Assembly: GCA_041623895.1 (NCBI GenBank)
Contig: JBFJVZ010000258.1
Span: 1-11,274, forward strand
Origin: JBFJVZ01 sp041623895
GTDB taxonomy: Bacteria; Planctomycetota; Planctomycetia; Pirellulales; Pirellulaceae
Length of the DNA stretch: 11,274 nt
Reading direction: 5' to 3'
Position numbers and translations under genes: made by a program. Below the pieces are notes generated by a model that searched no databases, had not been told where the DNA came from, and saw nothing but the letters and a program-made list of their open reading frames with translations. Below are positions 1 through 8,430 of the stretch, in pieces (positions within the stretch are counted from its first letter, which is position 1; each line of letters begins with the position of its first letter).

Positions 1-2
1 AA

Positions 3-1373
3 GGGCCGTTGGAAGATTGGCCGCCACTGAGTCGTCAACGGTTGCTTGCCGGTATCGACCCTGCCAGCGGCACCCTGGATGACATTCGCAAGATTCTAAA
101 GCAGATTGTGCCACAAGCTTTTCGACGAACGACGGACGACGAGGAAGTGGAACTCTACCTTGCGCTGGCGGAACAAGCGTTCACGGACGGTTTGTCGTTT
201 GAAAAAGCATTGCGCCGCGCATTGAAGGGTGTTATCTGTGCGGCGGATTTTCTTTTCATGGAAGAACAACTTGCTGATGATTCACAGTCGCAAGCGATGA
301 TCGACGACCTTGCCTTGGCCTCACGATTGTCGTATTTCCTTTGGAGCTCGAAACCGGATCGCGAGCTTTTCGCCCTCGCCCAGCGTGGCGAATTAGGAAA
401 GCCCGCTGTCTTGCGTCAGCAAGTCGAGCGGATGTTGGGTGACGCAAAGTCACAGCGGTTTGTCGAAAACTTTACGGACCAATGGCTGCGGCTTCGCGAC
501 ATCGACTTCACCGTCCCTGACCGCCGACTGTATCCGGAATACACGCAACTGCTTCGCCAATCGATGCTGGACGAAACGCACGCCTTCTTCCGTGAGATCC
601 TGAAAAATGATCTCAGCGCTGACAACTTCATCGATTCTGATTTTGTCATGATCAACCAACCGCTCGCCGAGCATTATGAAATCAAGGGCGTTTCCGGTTT
701 GCAGATCCGACGGGTGGCGTTACCGCCGGACAGCCTGCGCGGCGGCGTGCTAACTCAAGCCAGCGTCCTCAAGGTCTCTGCCGACGGTACGCGAACATCG
801 CCGGTGTTGCGTGGCGCCTGGATTTTGAAACACCTGTTGGGCACGCCCTCACCGCCGCCGCCCGCGAGTGTCAATGCAGTCGAGCCCGACATTCGCGGTG
901 CGACAACGATTCGCCAGCAAATCGCCAAGCATCGCGAAGATTCCAGTTGCAATCGCTGTCACCGCAAGATCGACCCGCCCGGTTTTGCCTTGGAGACGTT
1001 CGATGTGATCGGTGCCCAACGCGAATGGTATCGCACTCGAAATAGCGGCAAGTACATCCAGCGAACAATACATCCGCACTCGACACAAAACGTTCAATAC
1101 AAACAAGGGCTGGACGTCGATCCGTCAGGGGTGATGCCGGATGGACGGACGTTTGCTGACACGCGTCAATACAAACGTTTGCTGCTGGAAGAAAAAACAT
1201 TAATGACTCGAACGCTTTCACGGCTATTGCTAAGCTATGCTCTCGGCCGACGACTGGGTTTTTCCGATTCTACGGAAGTCGAACGCATCGCGGCCAGCGT
1301 TCAGGACAAGAATAATGGTTTACGATCGATCATCCATGAAGTTGTACAGAGTGAAGCTTTCCGCCGTATGTAG
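3..1373 (+). CDS. DUF1592/DUF1588/DUF1585 cytochrome-like protein (3' part)
   Basis: This is the C-terminal part of a planctomycete protein of the DUF1587-DUF1595-DUF1592-DUF1588-DUF1585 type. The frame is open to the window edge, so the N-terminal part lies outside; the TTG at 9 is probably internal. Numbering from that TTG, a DUF1595-like segment spans about 35-95 (QAFRR, ADFLF). DUF1592 covers about 98-228 (LASRLSYFLWSS, FTDQWLRL, DETHAFF). DUF1588 covers about 242-345 (RGGVLTQASVL, TSPVLRGAWIL, CNRCHRKIDPPGFALE). DUF1585 covers about 375-450 (MPDGRTF, LLSYALGR, VVQSEAFRRM). Cys314, Cys317 and His318 form a CxxCH motif that could bind c-type heme. Such proteins are generally thought to be exported, but the exact function is not established. 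It lies upstream of a DUF1552 gene, its usual partner. The C-terminus looks intact. The family call is firm; the biochemical role is unknown. Confidence 0.9.
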   Translation, partial: GPLEDWPPLSRQRLLAGIDPASGTLDDIRKILKQIVPQAFRRTTDDEEVELYLALAEQAFTDGLSFEKALRRALKGVICAADFLFMEEQLADDSQSQAMIDDLALASRLSYFLWSSKPDRELFALAQRGELGKPAVLRQQVERMLGDAKSQRFVENFTDQWLRLRDIDFTVPDRRLYPEYTQLLRQSMLDETHAFFREILKNDLSADNFIDSDFVMINQPLAEHYEIKGVSGLQIRRVALPPDSLRGGVLTQASVLKVSADGTRTSPVLRGAWILKHLLGTPSPPPPASVNAVEPDIRGATTIRQQIAKHREDSSCNRCHRKIDPPGFALETFDVIGAQREWYRTRNSGKYIQRTIHPHSTQNVQYKQGLDVDPSGVMPDGRTFADTRQYKRLLLEEKTLMTRTLSRLLLSYALGRRLGFSDSTEVERIAASVQDKNNGLRSIIHEVVQSEAFRRM

Positions 1374-1684
1374 ATTGACGATCATGAATAGTTGGACAAC
1401 GCCACCTTCTCGCGTGACAGCATGCAAAGTCATTTCAGCCATATAAGTAGCGAAGTAAAAAGTGGTAACCCGAAGCGTGAGTTTTGCGCTTATTTGTAGG
1501 CCGGACCAAGCAAACGCCGCTAACTTCGGACGAACAATAGAAAATCCGTTTTTCAGGCAGACGCGACCCTAAATAACATCGCGTGTGCGCCGTGCCGGCA
1601 GGTTTTGCGTCCTCGGTCCGGCCTACAAACCCAAAAGCGCAACTTCAAAAAGCGAGAGCGAGGGGATTTTTGTAATCCGAGACA
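1374..1684. other. Gene-free spacer between DUF1592-type and DUF1552 genes
   Basis: This 311-bp stretch has no convincing coding sequence. Its second half is repeat material: an inverted repeat with 15-bp perfect core arms, flanked by what look like the two halves of another short repeat (described separately). The first part (about 1374-1464) shows nothing I can assign. No strong Shine-Dalgarno sequence is visible just before the ATG at 1685. Because the two flanking genes are usually close partners, the repeat may have been inserted into their intergenic region. Confidence 0.6.
1465..1671. repeat. Nested repeat: inverted-repeat element inside a split short repeat
   Basis: The core is an inverted repeat. 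The left arm at 1493-1507 (TTTGTAGGCCGGACC) is the exact reverse complement of 1615-1629, giving 15-bp perfect arms 107 bp apart. Outside these, GCGCTT at 1486-1491 mirrors AAGCGC at 1635-1640, so the symmetrical element is about 155 bp. It is bracketed by AACCCGAAGCGTGAG (ending at 1481) and GAGCGAGGGGATTTTT (1656-1671). Joined, these would read like a short dispersed repeat I recall from Pirellulaceae intergenic regions. The arms are seen directly; the nested-insertion reading is inference. No transposase is encoded, so the core resembles a MITE or a REP-like palindromic element. Confidence 0.6.
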
Positions 1685-2947
1685 ATGACCAGTACGACAC
1701 AACAACTACCGAGACGAACGTTTCTTCGCGGCGCGGGAGTCGCACTTGCGCTGCCGGCGCTCGATTGCATGAATCCAGCAATGGGCGCCGGCGGGGATTC
1801 TACGGCTCGCCGCATGGTAGCGATCAATTTTGAACTGTCGTTCCATCCGCCCAACCTGATGCCGACGCAACCAGGTCGCGACTACGAATTGACGCCTTAT
1901 TTGAAACCACTCAGCGATCTGCGCAAGGACTTCACCGTCATCTCGGGAACTTCGCACCCGGATGTTGATGGAGGACACGCCGCGTCAAAGTCTTGGCTGA
2001 CCGGTGCGCCCCATCCCGGCGCGGCAAATTTCAAAAACTCGATCTCCATCGATCAATTGGCGGCCAAGCAGATCGGCCTACAGACTCGCTTCGCTTCCTT
2101 GGCGTTGGGCGGCGGCGGCATCTCCGTGTCATCTCAAGGAGTCAAGATTCTGGGCAATTCCTCTCCATCCAGGCTTTTCAGCGACATGTTTCTGGATGCG
2201 CGACCGGACCAAAAGGCTCAGCAAATCGAACGTTTGCGTGAAGGCCAAAGTGTACTCGATACGGTGCTGGAAAGCGCTCGCAAGATGCAACGTCGCGTTG
2301 GCCGCCGCGACCAGCGAAAACTGGACGAATATTTCAGTGCCGTACGCGAAGCCGAACAACAGCTTCAGAAATCGGAACAGTGGCAGCACAAGCCCAAACC
2401 AGACGTCGATGCCCAGCCGCCCCGAGACATTTTGGATCAGAACGACATCATCAATCGAGCTCGTCGGTTGTACGACGTGATCTATCTGGCCTTGCTGACC
2501 GATTCGACAAGACTGATCACTTACACGGTCGGCGATTCAAACTCGGTCGCGAACCTGCCGGGTGTTTCGATGAACTATCACGATCTGTCGCATCACGGGA
2601 AAGACCCGGAAAAACTCAAGCAGCTTGCCATTGTGGAACTCGCTCACATGAGCATTTACGGCGACTTTCTCCGCCGCTTGAAGGAAACGGACGAAGGTGA
2701 CGCCAACTTGCTGGAACGAACGACCGTATTGCTGGGATCACACATGCACAGCGGAAACCACGACAACCGCAATCTGCCGATCATCCTGGCCGGTGGAGGA
2801 TTCAAACATGGCCAACACCTGGCGTATGATCCCGACAACAACTATCCGCTTGCCAACCTGTACGTCAGCATCCTTCAACGACTGGGCGTTGGAGTTGACC
2901 GGTTCGCCTCCAGCACCGGAACCATGACCGGACTGGAGTATTTTTGA
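1685..2947 (+). CDS. DUF1552 family protein with Tat signal
   Basis: A complete 420-residue DUF1552 protein, distantly related in appearance to DUF1501/sulfatase-like families. The N-terminus has a twin-arginine signal: Arg10-Arg11 in RRTFLRG, then a hydrophobic run GVALALPALDCM, so export in a folded state is likely. DUF1552 hallmarks follow: the GGHAASKSWLTG segment near 97-108, SIDQLAA near 121-127, and a C-terminal block at about 349-376 with HDNRNLPIILAGGGFKHG. The length is typical for the family. The ATG at 1685 is chosen because it places the RR motif ten residues in; no strong Shine-Dalgarno is present. It follows a DUF1592-type gene on the same strand, the common planctomycete pairing, suggesting a shared extracytoplasmic role of unknown chemistry. 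The stop codon touches the start of a decayed nuclease gene. No sign of damage. Confidence 0.92.
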   Translation: MTSTTQQLPRRTFLRGAGVALALPALDCMNPAMGAGGDSTARRMVAINFELSFHPPNLMPTQPGRDYELTPYLKPLSDLRKDFTVISGTSHPDVDGGHAASKSWLTGAPHPGAANFKNSISIDQLAAKQIGLQTRFASLALGGGGISVSSQGVKILGNSSPSRLFSDMFLDARPDQKAQQIERLREGQSVLDTVLESARKMQRRVGRRDQRKLDEYFSAVREAEQQLQKSEQWQHKPKPDVDAQPPRDILDQNDIINRARRLYDVIYLALLTDSTRLITYTVGDSNSVANLPGVSMNYHDLSHHGKDPEKLKQLAIVELAHMSIYGDFLRRLKETDEGDANLLERTTVLLGSHMHSGNHDNRNLPIILAGGGFKHGQHLAYDPDNNYPLANLYVSILQRLGVGVDRFASSTGTMTGLEYF

Positions 2948-3821
2948 AATTTGAAATCGACGTACCAACGAACTTCTTCCGCATTCAGATCAAGCGGCGG
3001 CCGGTTTGAATTCTTGAACACTCAATCGCGATTCACTTCCTCAATGCCGTGCTGGCGCTTCCCCAACCGATCGACTGGGTCGAGATTCTCAACCCGATTC
3101 AAGACAAGGATCGCTCAGAGGACAAGCTGGTCGTACTGGATGTGCTTGCCCGCGATATCGCCGGGCAACAGTTCAATATTGAGATGCAGACCACGTTGCC
3201 AACCGACTTGCCGAAACGGCTGACTTATTACAATTGCCTGAACTACGTTCGTCAGCTGGGCGAGGGATCACCCTATCTCGATCTGCGACCGGCGATCTGC
3301 ATTTGCGTGCTCGACCGGGTGCTTTTTCGCCAGGCTCCGGAATACCACCTGAGCTTCCGACTCCGGTCGGACCAACGAGACTTGGTGTTAGCGATGATCT
3401 CCAATTTCACCTGCTGGGGTCGCCAAAGTTCACGCCCGTGGTCGATAATATTGGGGAGTTACCGCCACTTGAGCGGTGGCTGTATTTTTTGCAGCACGCC
3501 GAGGAACTGGAAGCCGATGAGTTATCCCGCCTGCTGGTGGAAGCCGAGTACAATGAAGGGGTGGAGGTACTGGAAATGATCTCGCGATCCCCTGAAGACC
3601 GACAGTTCTACGAAGCACGACTAAAGTTTCTTCACGACGAGGAGGCGAGGCTGATTGCTGCGCGAGCGGAGGGGAAAGCTGAAGGGAAGGCCGAAGGTCG
3701 CGAAGAGGGCGCGCTTGCCGGGAAGATTCAACTTCTTCAGCAGTTGCTGGGCGATCAAGAACAATCAACTACTAGATTTTGCACACCAAATGATGTCGCC
3801 GAAGGTCAGCTTCCCGTATAA
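2944..3821 (+). pseudogene. Rpn family PD-(D/E)XK nuclease/putative transposase, disrupted
   Basis: A remnant of a recombination-promoting nuclease (Rpn/PDDEXK_2 family), whose intact members are DNA endonucleases of about 280-300 residues. Family-like sequence is split over two frames. From TTG 2944 the first frame reads LKFEIDVPTN, meets TGA at 3007-3009, then continues as HFLNAVLALPQPIDWVEILN through the catalytic region. There D (codon 3139) and E-M-Q (codons 3181-3189) fit the family's D...ExQ variant of the PD-(D/E)XK site. Near 3388-3389 one base appears to be missing: the sense shifts to the frame of 3390, giving SDDLQFHLL and a normal C-terminal half that ends in the charged run EGKAEGKAEGREEG typical of the family. 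The terminal 20 or so residues look atypical. No obvious slippery site supports programmed frameshifting. Two independent lesions make a pseudogene the best call. Such genes are often multicopy and mobile. Confidence 0.8.
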
Positions 3822-3931
3822 TCCAACGATCATGAGCTAGCCGCCAGATCGACACTCATTCTTTCCAGTGAGCAAACCGGCGTGGCAAGAGAGTCAATTC
3901 CTGGCGATCATGTCCGTTTTCGGCGGTCATC

Positions 3932-4066
3932 ATGGAGCGAAGATTACCTCAGGCTGAGGGGCTACCTTTAAATCCAGTGGTTCACCGTGTCTATACGATG
4001 GTGGAGTTATTTGGCCTTACTAAGGATCGCGAAGCCGATTCGCGCTCGGGCCACGAAGACGTTTAA
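3932..4066 (+). CDS. Possible 44-codon upstream ORF of unknown function
   Basis: A short open frame (ATG 3932, TAA 4064-4066) encodes MERRLPQAEG and ends LFGLTKDREADSRSGHEDV. It is in the same frame as the kinase gene and stops 15 bp before the ATG at 4082. I do not recognise the peptide. GGTCATCAT precedes the start, with no convincing Shine-Dalgarno. It could be a leader peptide, a decayed N-terminal extension of the kinase separated by one stop, or a chance ORF. Chance is the default. Confidence 0.2.
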   Translation: MERRLPQAEGLPLNPVVHRVYTMVELFGLTKDREADSRSGHEDV

Positions 4067-4081
4067 ACCATACGCCTACGG

Positions 4082-7000
4082 ATGCTCTCGGAATTGCTTT
4101 GTTGGTGGAGATGCCTCGTGACGACCCAAAGCGGCGAACGGGGCAGCAATTCGGAATCAGAAAACAACTTACCGGCATCCGGCGAGCCGAGTCGTCGGTC
4201 GGGCGGTCTGGATGAAACGCAGAACTACACCCCGGCACCAGGTACGTCGGGGTCGGATGGCGGCCTGCAGGAAGAGATGCCAAAATCACTGGGCCGCTAT
4301 GAGGTCACCAAGCTTTTAGGGCGCGGTGGTTTTGGTGCGGTTTATCTTGGCTTGGATCCAAAACTAGACCGTCAGGTTGCAATCAAAGTCCCGCGTATTC
4401 GCGACGATGTTGGTGACATCGAAGAGGCGTTTCTGAAAGAGGCCCAGCGGCTCGCACAACTTCGCCATCATGGAATCGTGTCGGTATACGACGTCGGGGT
4501 GGAAGATGGCCGCTGCTACATCGTCTCGGAGTACCTGCAGGGTCAGGGACTGGACGCCTGGCTGAAAACCAACAAGCCAACTTGGCAGCAGGTGGTGCAC
4601 ATCGTGGCGTCCATCGCCGACGCGTTGGCCCACGCTCATGCGCAAAGCACCATCCACAGGGATGTGAAGCCCGGAAACGTGATACTCATCGAGGAGGCAG
4701 ATGGGCTGGTTCCCAAACTTGTCGATTTCGGACTTGCGATCAGCGAGTCGCACGCCCTGGGTGATCAGCGCGGAATGATTGCTGGAACACCGGCGTACAT
4801 GTCCCCGGAACAGTCACGCGGATTAGCACATCGCATCGACGGTCGCACGGACATTTATTCACTGGGAATACTGTTGTACGAGATGCTATGCGGGCGGCGT
4901 CCTTTCCGTTCGAAGGACATTGCTGAACTGGTGCGTCAGATTCGAGAAGATGCACCTCAACCGCCGCGGCAACTTGCCCATGGCATTCCGCCCAGACTGG
5001 AAGACATCTGCTTGAAGGCAATTTTCAAGAGAGAGGCGGACCGCTACAAAACGGCCGGCGACATGGCTGCCGACTTACGTCAGCTGTTGCACGAAGCGAC
5101 GGATTCGCAGCTGACATCCGCCGCTTCACCACAAGCCAGCCAACTCACCGGCGAGTCATCGGGAGTTATTTCGTCGGCCTCAGCGATGACGACTTCGACC
5201 GCGCGCCGAGCCCGCGACGCCGAACGACGCCAATTGACGGTGTTGATCTGCAACTGCGACTCGAGCGATCCCGACGAACCGCTCGCCTCGCTGGACCCCG
5301 AGGAACAACGAGATTTGTTGGAGACGTTTCATCACGTCTGCAAAGATGCGATCCATCGTTTCGGCGGGACCATCGTGCAATCGACCGGCCAGGAACTGCT
5401 CGTTTGTTTCGGTTTCCCGACCGCCTACGAGGATGCTCCGCATCGCGCCGTCCGCACGGGATTGCGAATCATGGACGAGATGAAGAATCTGAACGAGGCA
5501 CGGCAAGGACGAAAGATACAGTTATCGGCGTGGGCAGCGATTCACACGGGCATGGTCGTGGCGGGCGAAACCGTCGTTGGCGACAGTGCTGACACTTTGT
5601 CGATCATTGGCGATGCGCGCAACGTGGCCAGCCGTATGGAGGCACTGACGGAACCAGAACAAATCCTGATCAGCGACGCGACACACCATCTTGTCAAAGG
5701 CTTTTTCGTTTGCGAAAGCCAGGGGCAGCATAAAATCAAAGGAGTCTCACGGCCCATCGAACTGTTCCAGGTCTATGAAGAGAGCGCCGTTCACAGCCGC
5801 GTCGAGTTGGTTGATCCAGCCAATCTGACTCCGCTGGTGGGCCGCGACATGGAATTGGGCATCATTAAAGATCGTTGGGAGCACGCCGAAGAAGGCATGG
5901 GGCAGGTTGTGCTGCTGATCGGCGACGCGGGGCTGGGTAAGTCACGGTTAGTGCGGGAAATCAAAGAGCACCTGGCCCTGCAGAATCCCGATTTACCCCC
6001 GCCGGTGATCGAATGGCGTTGCTCGGCCTACCATGCCGGCAGCAGTCTGTTTCCCGCAACGGAGTTCTTCGAAAGATTACTCGGCTTCACGCGCGACGAC
6101 TCGCCGCACGATCGCCTCGACAAGCTTGTCCGACATTTGCAAGAGTTCAATCTGGACGCGCCGGAGCAAATCGCCCTCTTCGCTTCGCTGTTGTCCGTGC
6201 CGCCGGACGAGCGTTGTGCGCCCATCGAGCTGTCGCCAATTCGCCAGAAAGAACAGACGCAAGCGCTGTTGTTGGAATGGCTGCGCGAGTATTCTGCCGA
6301 GCAAGCTGTCCTGTTCATCGTCGAGGACCTGCACTGGGTCGACCCGTCGACGATGGAATTTCTGGCTTTGCACGTCGACCAGGGCATTCACGACAGCGTG
6401 CTGACGCTGCTTACCTTCCGGCCTGAGTTTCGTACGCCTTGGACAAGCTACGGGCACCAGACACAGGTTGCCCTGACGCGTTTGACAAAACGGCAAATTG
6501 GCGAAATGATCAAGCGCAAGGCCGGCACGGATGACGTCCCGCCGGAAATCATTACGCAACTTGCCGACCGCACCGACGGCGTGCCGCTGTTTGTCGAAGA
6601 ATTCACACAAATGGTCCAGGAATCGGGCGTGCTGGCGGCCGACCGAAAAGGCGATGACATCTCTCTTGCGCTGCATGCGATCCCCACCTCGCTTCAGGAT
6701 CTGTTGGCTGCCCGTTTGGACCGCCTGGCGAGCGACCCCGACGTCGTGCAGCTGGGTGCCACGTTTGGGCGCGAGTTTACCTATGAATTGCTGAACGCCG
6801 CCTCGGACTTAGAAGAAGAGGAGCTACAGCAGGAATTGGCCAAACTCGTCGAAGCCGAACTACTCTTTCAAAAAGGTCGACCACCCACCAGCAGCTACAT
6901 TTTCAAGCACGCACTGATCCAAGACGCAGCCTACAACTCACTGCTCAACAAGAAACGCAGGCAGTTTCATAAAACCATCGCCAACACGATCGAAACAGGA

Positions 7001-8377
7001 TTTGCCGAGACTGTCGAAACACAGCCCGAGCTGTTGGCACATCACTACACCGAAGCCGGGGATATCGGCAAAGGCCTTGAATACTGGCTCAAGGCCGGCC
7101 AGCGAGCCCAACTACGGTGCGCCGTCGCCGAAGCGATGAGTCATCTGCAACGCGGCCTAGAACTCATCAAGAATATGGATGAAGGACCGCAGCGGGATCA
7201 GGCGGAACTCGGATTCCAACTGCCAATGGGTGCCGTGCTGCTGCAGGCCAAAGGCTATGCCAATGATGACGTCGGCAATACGTTTGCCCGAGCTCGTGAA
7301 CTTTGCGAGCGGCTGGGTCCGGAAGCGCCCTTGTTCCACGTCATTTGGGGGCACTGGGTCTGGAACGTTGTGCTCAGTCGCCTGGATACGTGCCTGAAGT
7401 TCGCCAATGAGATGGTCGAACTTGCCGAGCAATCGCAAGACGATGGCTTCATCATGGAAGCCCGCTTCTGTCTGGGCCTGTCTTTGATGTATGCGGGCAA
7501 TCCCACCGAGGCCCGACAGCAACTGGAATGTGCTTTCGAGCGGTACGACGAGGAACGCTGCCGATTTCACTCTCAGTTCACCGGCCAAATTTGCGGTCCG
7601 ATTCTGTTGAGTTATTTGGCGCTGACGCTATGGCATTTGGGTTTACCCGACCAGGCGAGGCAAACCGGTCAGCGTGCCGTCGACTTGGCCAAGCAGTTAG
7701 GGCATCCCTTTACCACGGCTTTCGTGCTGTATCACCTGGGTTGGCTCAATCATTATCTTCGTGACGGCAAGGTGGTTGCCAGGTTCGGTCGCGATGGCCA
7801 TAAGATTTCGCACGCCGGTGGGTTTGCCATCTGGGAGAGCTTAGGCACGTTTAACATGGGCGTGGGAAAGCTTTTGCAGGGCGGCTTGTCCGGCAAACAG
7901 GCCGACGAAGCGATGCAACAGGCCCACGACGGACTGACCCAGTACATGGCGACCGGCGCCGAGTTGCATATCTCGCATTGCTACGCGCTGCTTGCCGATT
8001 TGTTTCTCCGACAAGGAAAGATTGACGAAGCAAAAGCCGAACTGGATCGGGGATTCGCGGCATCGAGCAAGTCCAAGGACGTGTGCGACCTGTCAGAATT
8101 ACAACGGCTGCAAGGCGAGTTGGCGCTCCGGCAATCTGCCCAAAACCAAACCGAGGCGGAAGCCAGTTTTCAGGCGGCGATCGAAACGGCACGGCAGCAG
8201 CAAGCCAAGGCCTGGGAACTGCGGGCAACGATCAGCCTTTGCCGTCTCTTGCAAACCCAAAACAGAAATGCCGAAGCGCATCAGCAGCTCGCCTCGATCC
8301 ATAGCTGGTTCAGCGAAGGCGCAGAGACGCCGGATTTGGTCGCAGCCAGCGAGCTGCTGGAAGAACTTTCTCGATAA
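4082..8377 (+). CDS. Ser/Thr kinase - cyclase-like - AAA/STAND ATPase - TPR fusion protein
   Basis: A 1431-residue cytoplasmic signalling protein with no membrane segment. Residues 1-69 are polar and probably disordered. The Hanks-type kinase spans about 71-337: GRGGFGAVY (80-88), Lys102, HRDVKPGN (192-199), DFG (215-217), SPE (241-243) and DIYSLG (257-262). All catalytic residues are present, so it should be active. A Ser/Thr-rich linker (338-375) leads to a class III cyclase-like domain (about 383-567). There the metal aspartates appear replaced by Asn391 (ICNCDSS) and Gln437 (STGQELL), while the N-x3-R pair Asn514/Arg518 remains. The ATPase domain (about 583-860) has Walker A GDAGLGKS (614-621) and Walker B LFIVEDLHWVD. 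TPR-like helices fill about 980-1431. The nearest familiar layout is PknK-like kinases and cyclase-AAA-TPR regulators. GTG 4118 (residue 13), seven bases after GGTGGAG, is a credible alternative start. Confidence 0.93.
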   Translation: MLSELLCWWRCLVTTQSGERGSNSESENNLPASGEPSRRSGGLDETQNYTPAPGTSGSDGGLQEEMPKSLGRYEVTKLLGRGGFGAVYLGLDPKLDRQVAIKVPRIRDDVGDIEEAFLKEAQRLAQLRHHGIVSVYDVGVEDGRCYIVSEYLQGQGLDAWLKTNKPTWQQVVHIVASIADALAHAHAQSTIHRDVKPGNVILIEEADGLVPKLVDFGLAISESHALGDQRGMIAGTPAYMSPEQSRGLAHRIDGRTDIYSLGILLYEMLCGRRPFRSKDIAELVRQIREDAPQPPRQLAHGIPPRLEDICLKAIFKREADRYKTAGDMAADLRQLLHEATDSQLTSAASPQASQLTGESSGVISSASAMTTSTARRARDAERRQLTVLICNCDSSDPDEPLASLDPEEQRDLLETFHHVCKDAIHRFGGTIVQSTGQELLVCFGFPTAYEDAPHRAVRTGLRIMDEMKNLNEARQGRKIQLSAWAAIHTGMVVAGETVVGDSADTLSIIGDARNVASRMEALTEPEQILISDATHHLVKGFFVCESQGQHKIKGVSRPIELFQVYEESAVHSRVELVDPANLTPLVGRDMELGIIKDRWEHAEEGMGQVVLLIGDAGLGKSRLVREIKEHLALQNPDLPPPVIEWRCSAYHAGSSLFPATEFFERLLGFTRDDSPHDRLDKLVRHLQEFNLDAPEQIALFASLLSVPPDERCAPIELSPIRQKEQTQALLLEWLREYSAEQAVLFIVEDLHWVDPSTMEFLALHVDQGIHDSVLTLLTFRPEFRTPWTSYGHQTQVALTRLTKRQIGEMIKRKAGTDDVPPEIITQLADRTDGVPLFVEEFTQMVQESGVLAADRKGDDISLALHAIPTSLQDLLAARLDRLASDPDVVQLGATFGREFTYELLNAASDLEEEELQQELAKLVEAELLFQKGRPPTSSYIFKHALIQDAAYNSLLNKKRRQFHKTIANTIETGFAETVETQPELLAHHYTEAGDIGKGLEYWLKAGQRAQLRCAVAEAMSHLQRGLELIKNMDEGPQRDQAELGFQLPMGAVLLQAKGYANDDVGNTFARARELCERLGPEAPLFHVIWGHWVWNVVLSRLDTCLKFANEMVELAEQSQDDGFIMEARFCLGLSLMYAGNPTEARQQLECAFERYDEERCRFHSQFTGQICGPILLSYLALTLWHLGLPDQARQTGQRAVDLAKQLGHPFTTAFVLYHLGWLNHYLRDGKVVARFGRDGHKISHAGGFAIWESLGTFNMGVGKLLQGGLSGKQADEAMQQAHDGLTQYMATGAELHISHCYALLADLFLRQGKIDEAKAELDRGFAASSKSKDVCDLSELQRLQGELALRQSAQNQTEAEASFQAAIETARQQQAKAWELRATISLCRLLQTQNRNAEAHQQLASIHSWFSEGAETPDLVAASELLEELSR
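4104..4120 (+). promoter_or_regulatory. Ribosome binding site with alternative GTG start of the kinase gene
   Basis: GGTGGAG at 4104-4110 sits seven bases before an in-frame GTG at 4118, giving a product starting MTTQSGERG. The upstream ATG at 4082 has no purine-rich element in front of it. The twelve extra residues of the ATG form include Cys-Trp-Trp, unlike the polar stretch that follows. I judge the GTG start at least as likely as the ATG. Confidence 0.45.
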
Positions 8378-8430
8378 TACTTCGATTGCGAGGTTTCCAC
8401 CGAGAAAAGCTGGTGGCGGAGGAGTTGCGC

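Noticed and set aside
3234..3389. Open frame start that would make the C-terminal half of the Rpn gene an independent 195-residue protein
   Set aside because: Up to 3389 this frame gives proline- and arginine-rich sequence unlike the family, while the other frame there gives clean Rpn sequence. Only the part from 3390 onward is genuine.
3794..3822. TATAAT at 3817-3822 as a promoter for the kinase gene
   Set aside because: No acceptable -35 element at 16-18 bp, no extended -10, and it overlaps the end of the pseudogene. A single hexamer is weak evidence.
3947..3959. CCTCAGGCTGAGG palindrome in the kinase leader as an operator
   Set aside because: Short, single copy, nothing else around it supports a binding site.
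6077..6676. Long open frame on the minus strand inside the kinase gene
   Set aside because: It is antisense to the conserved ATPase domain; the translation shows no recognisable motif, and the opposite strand clearly carries the coding signal.
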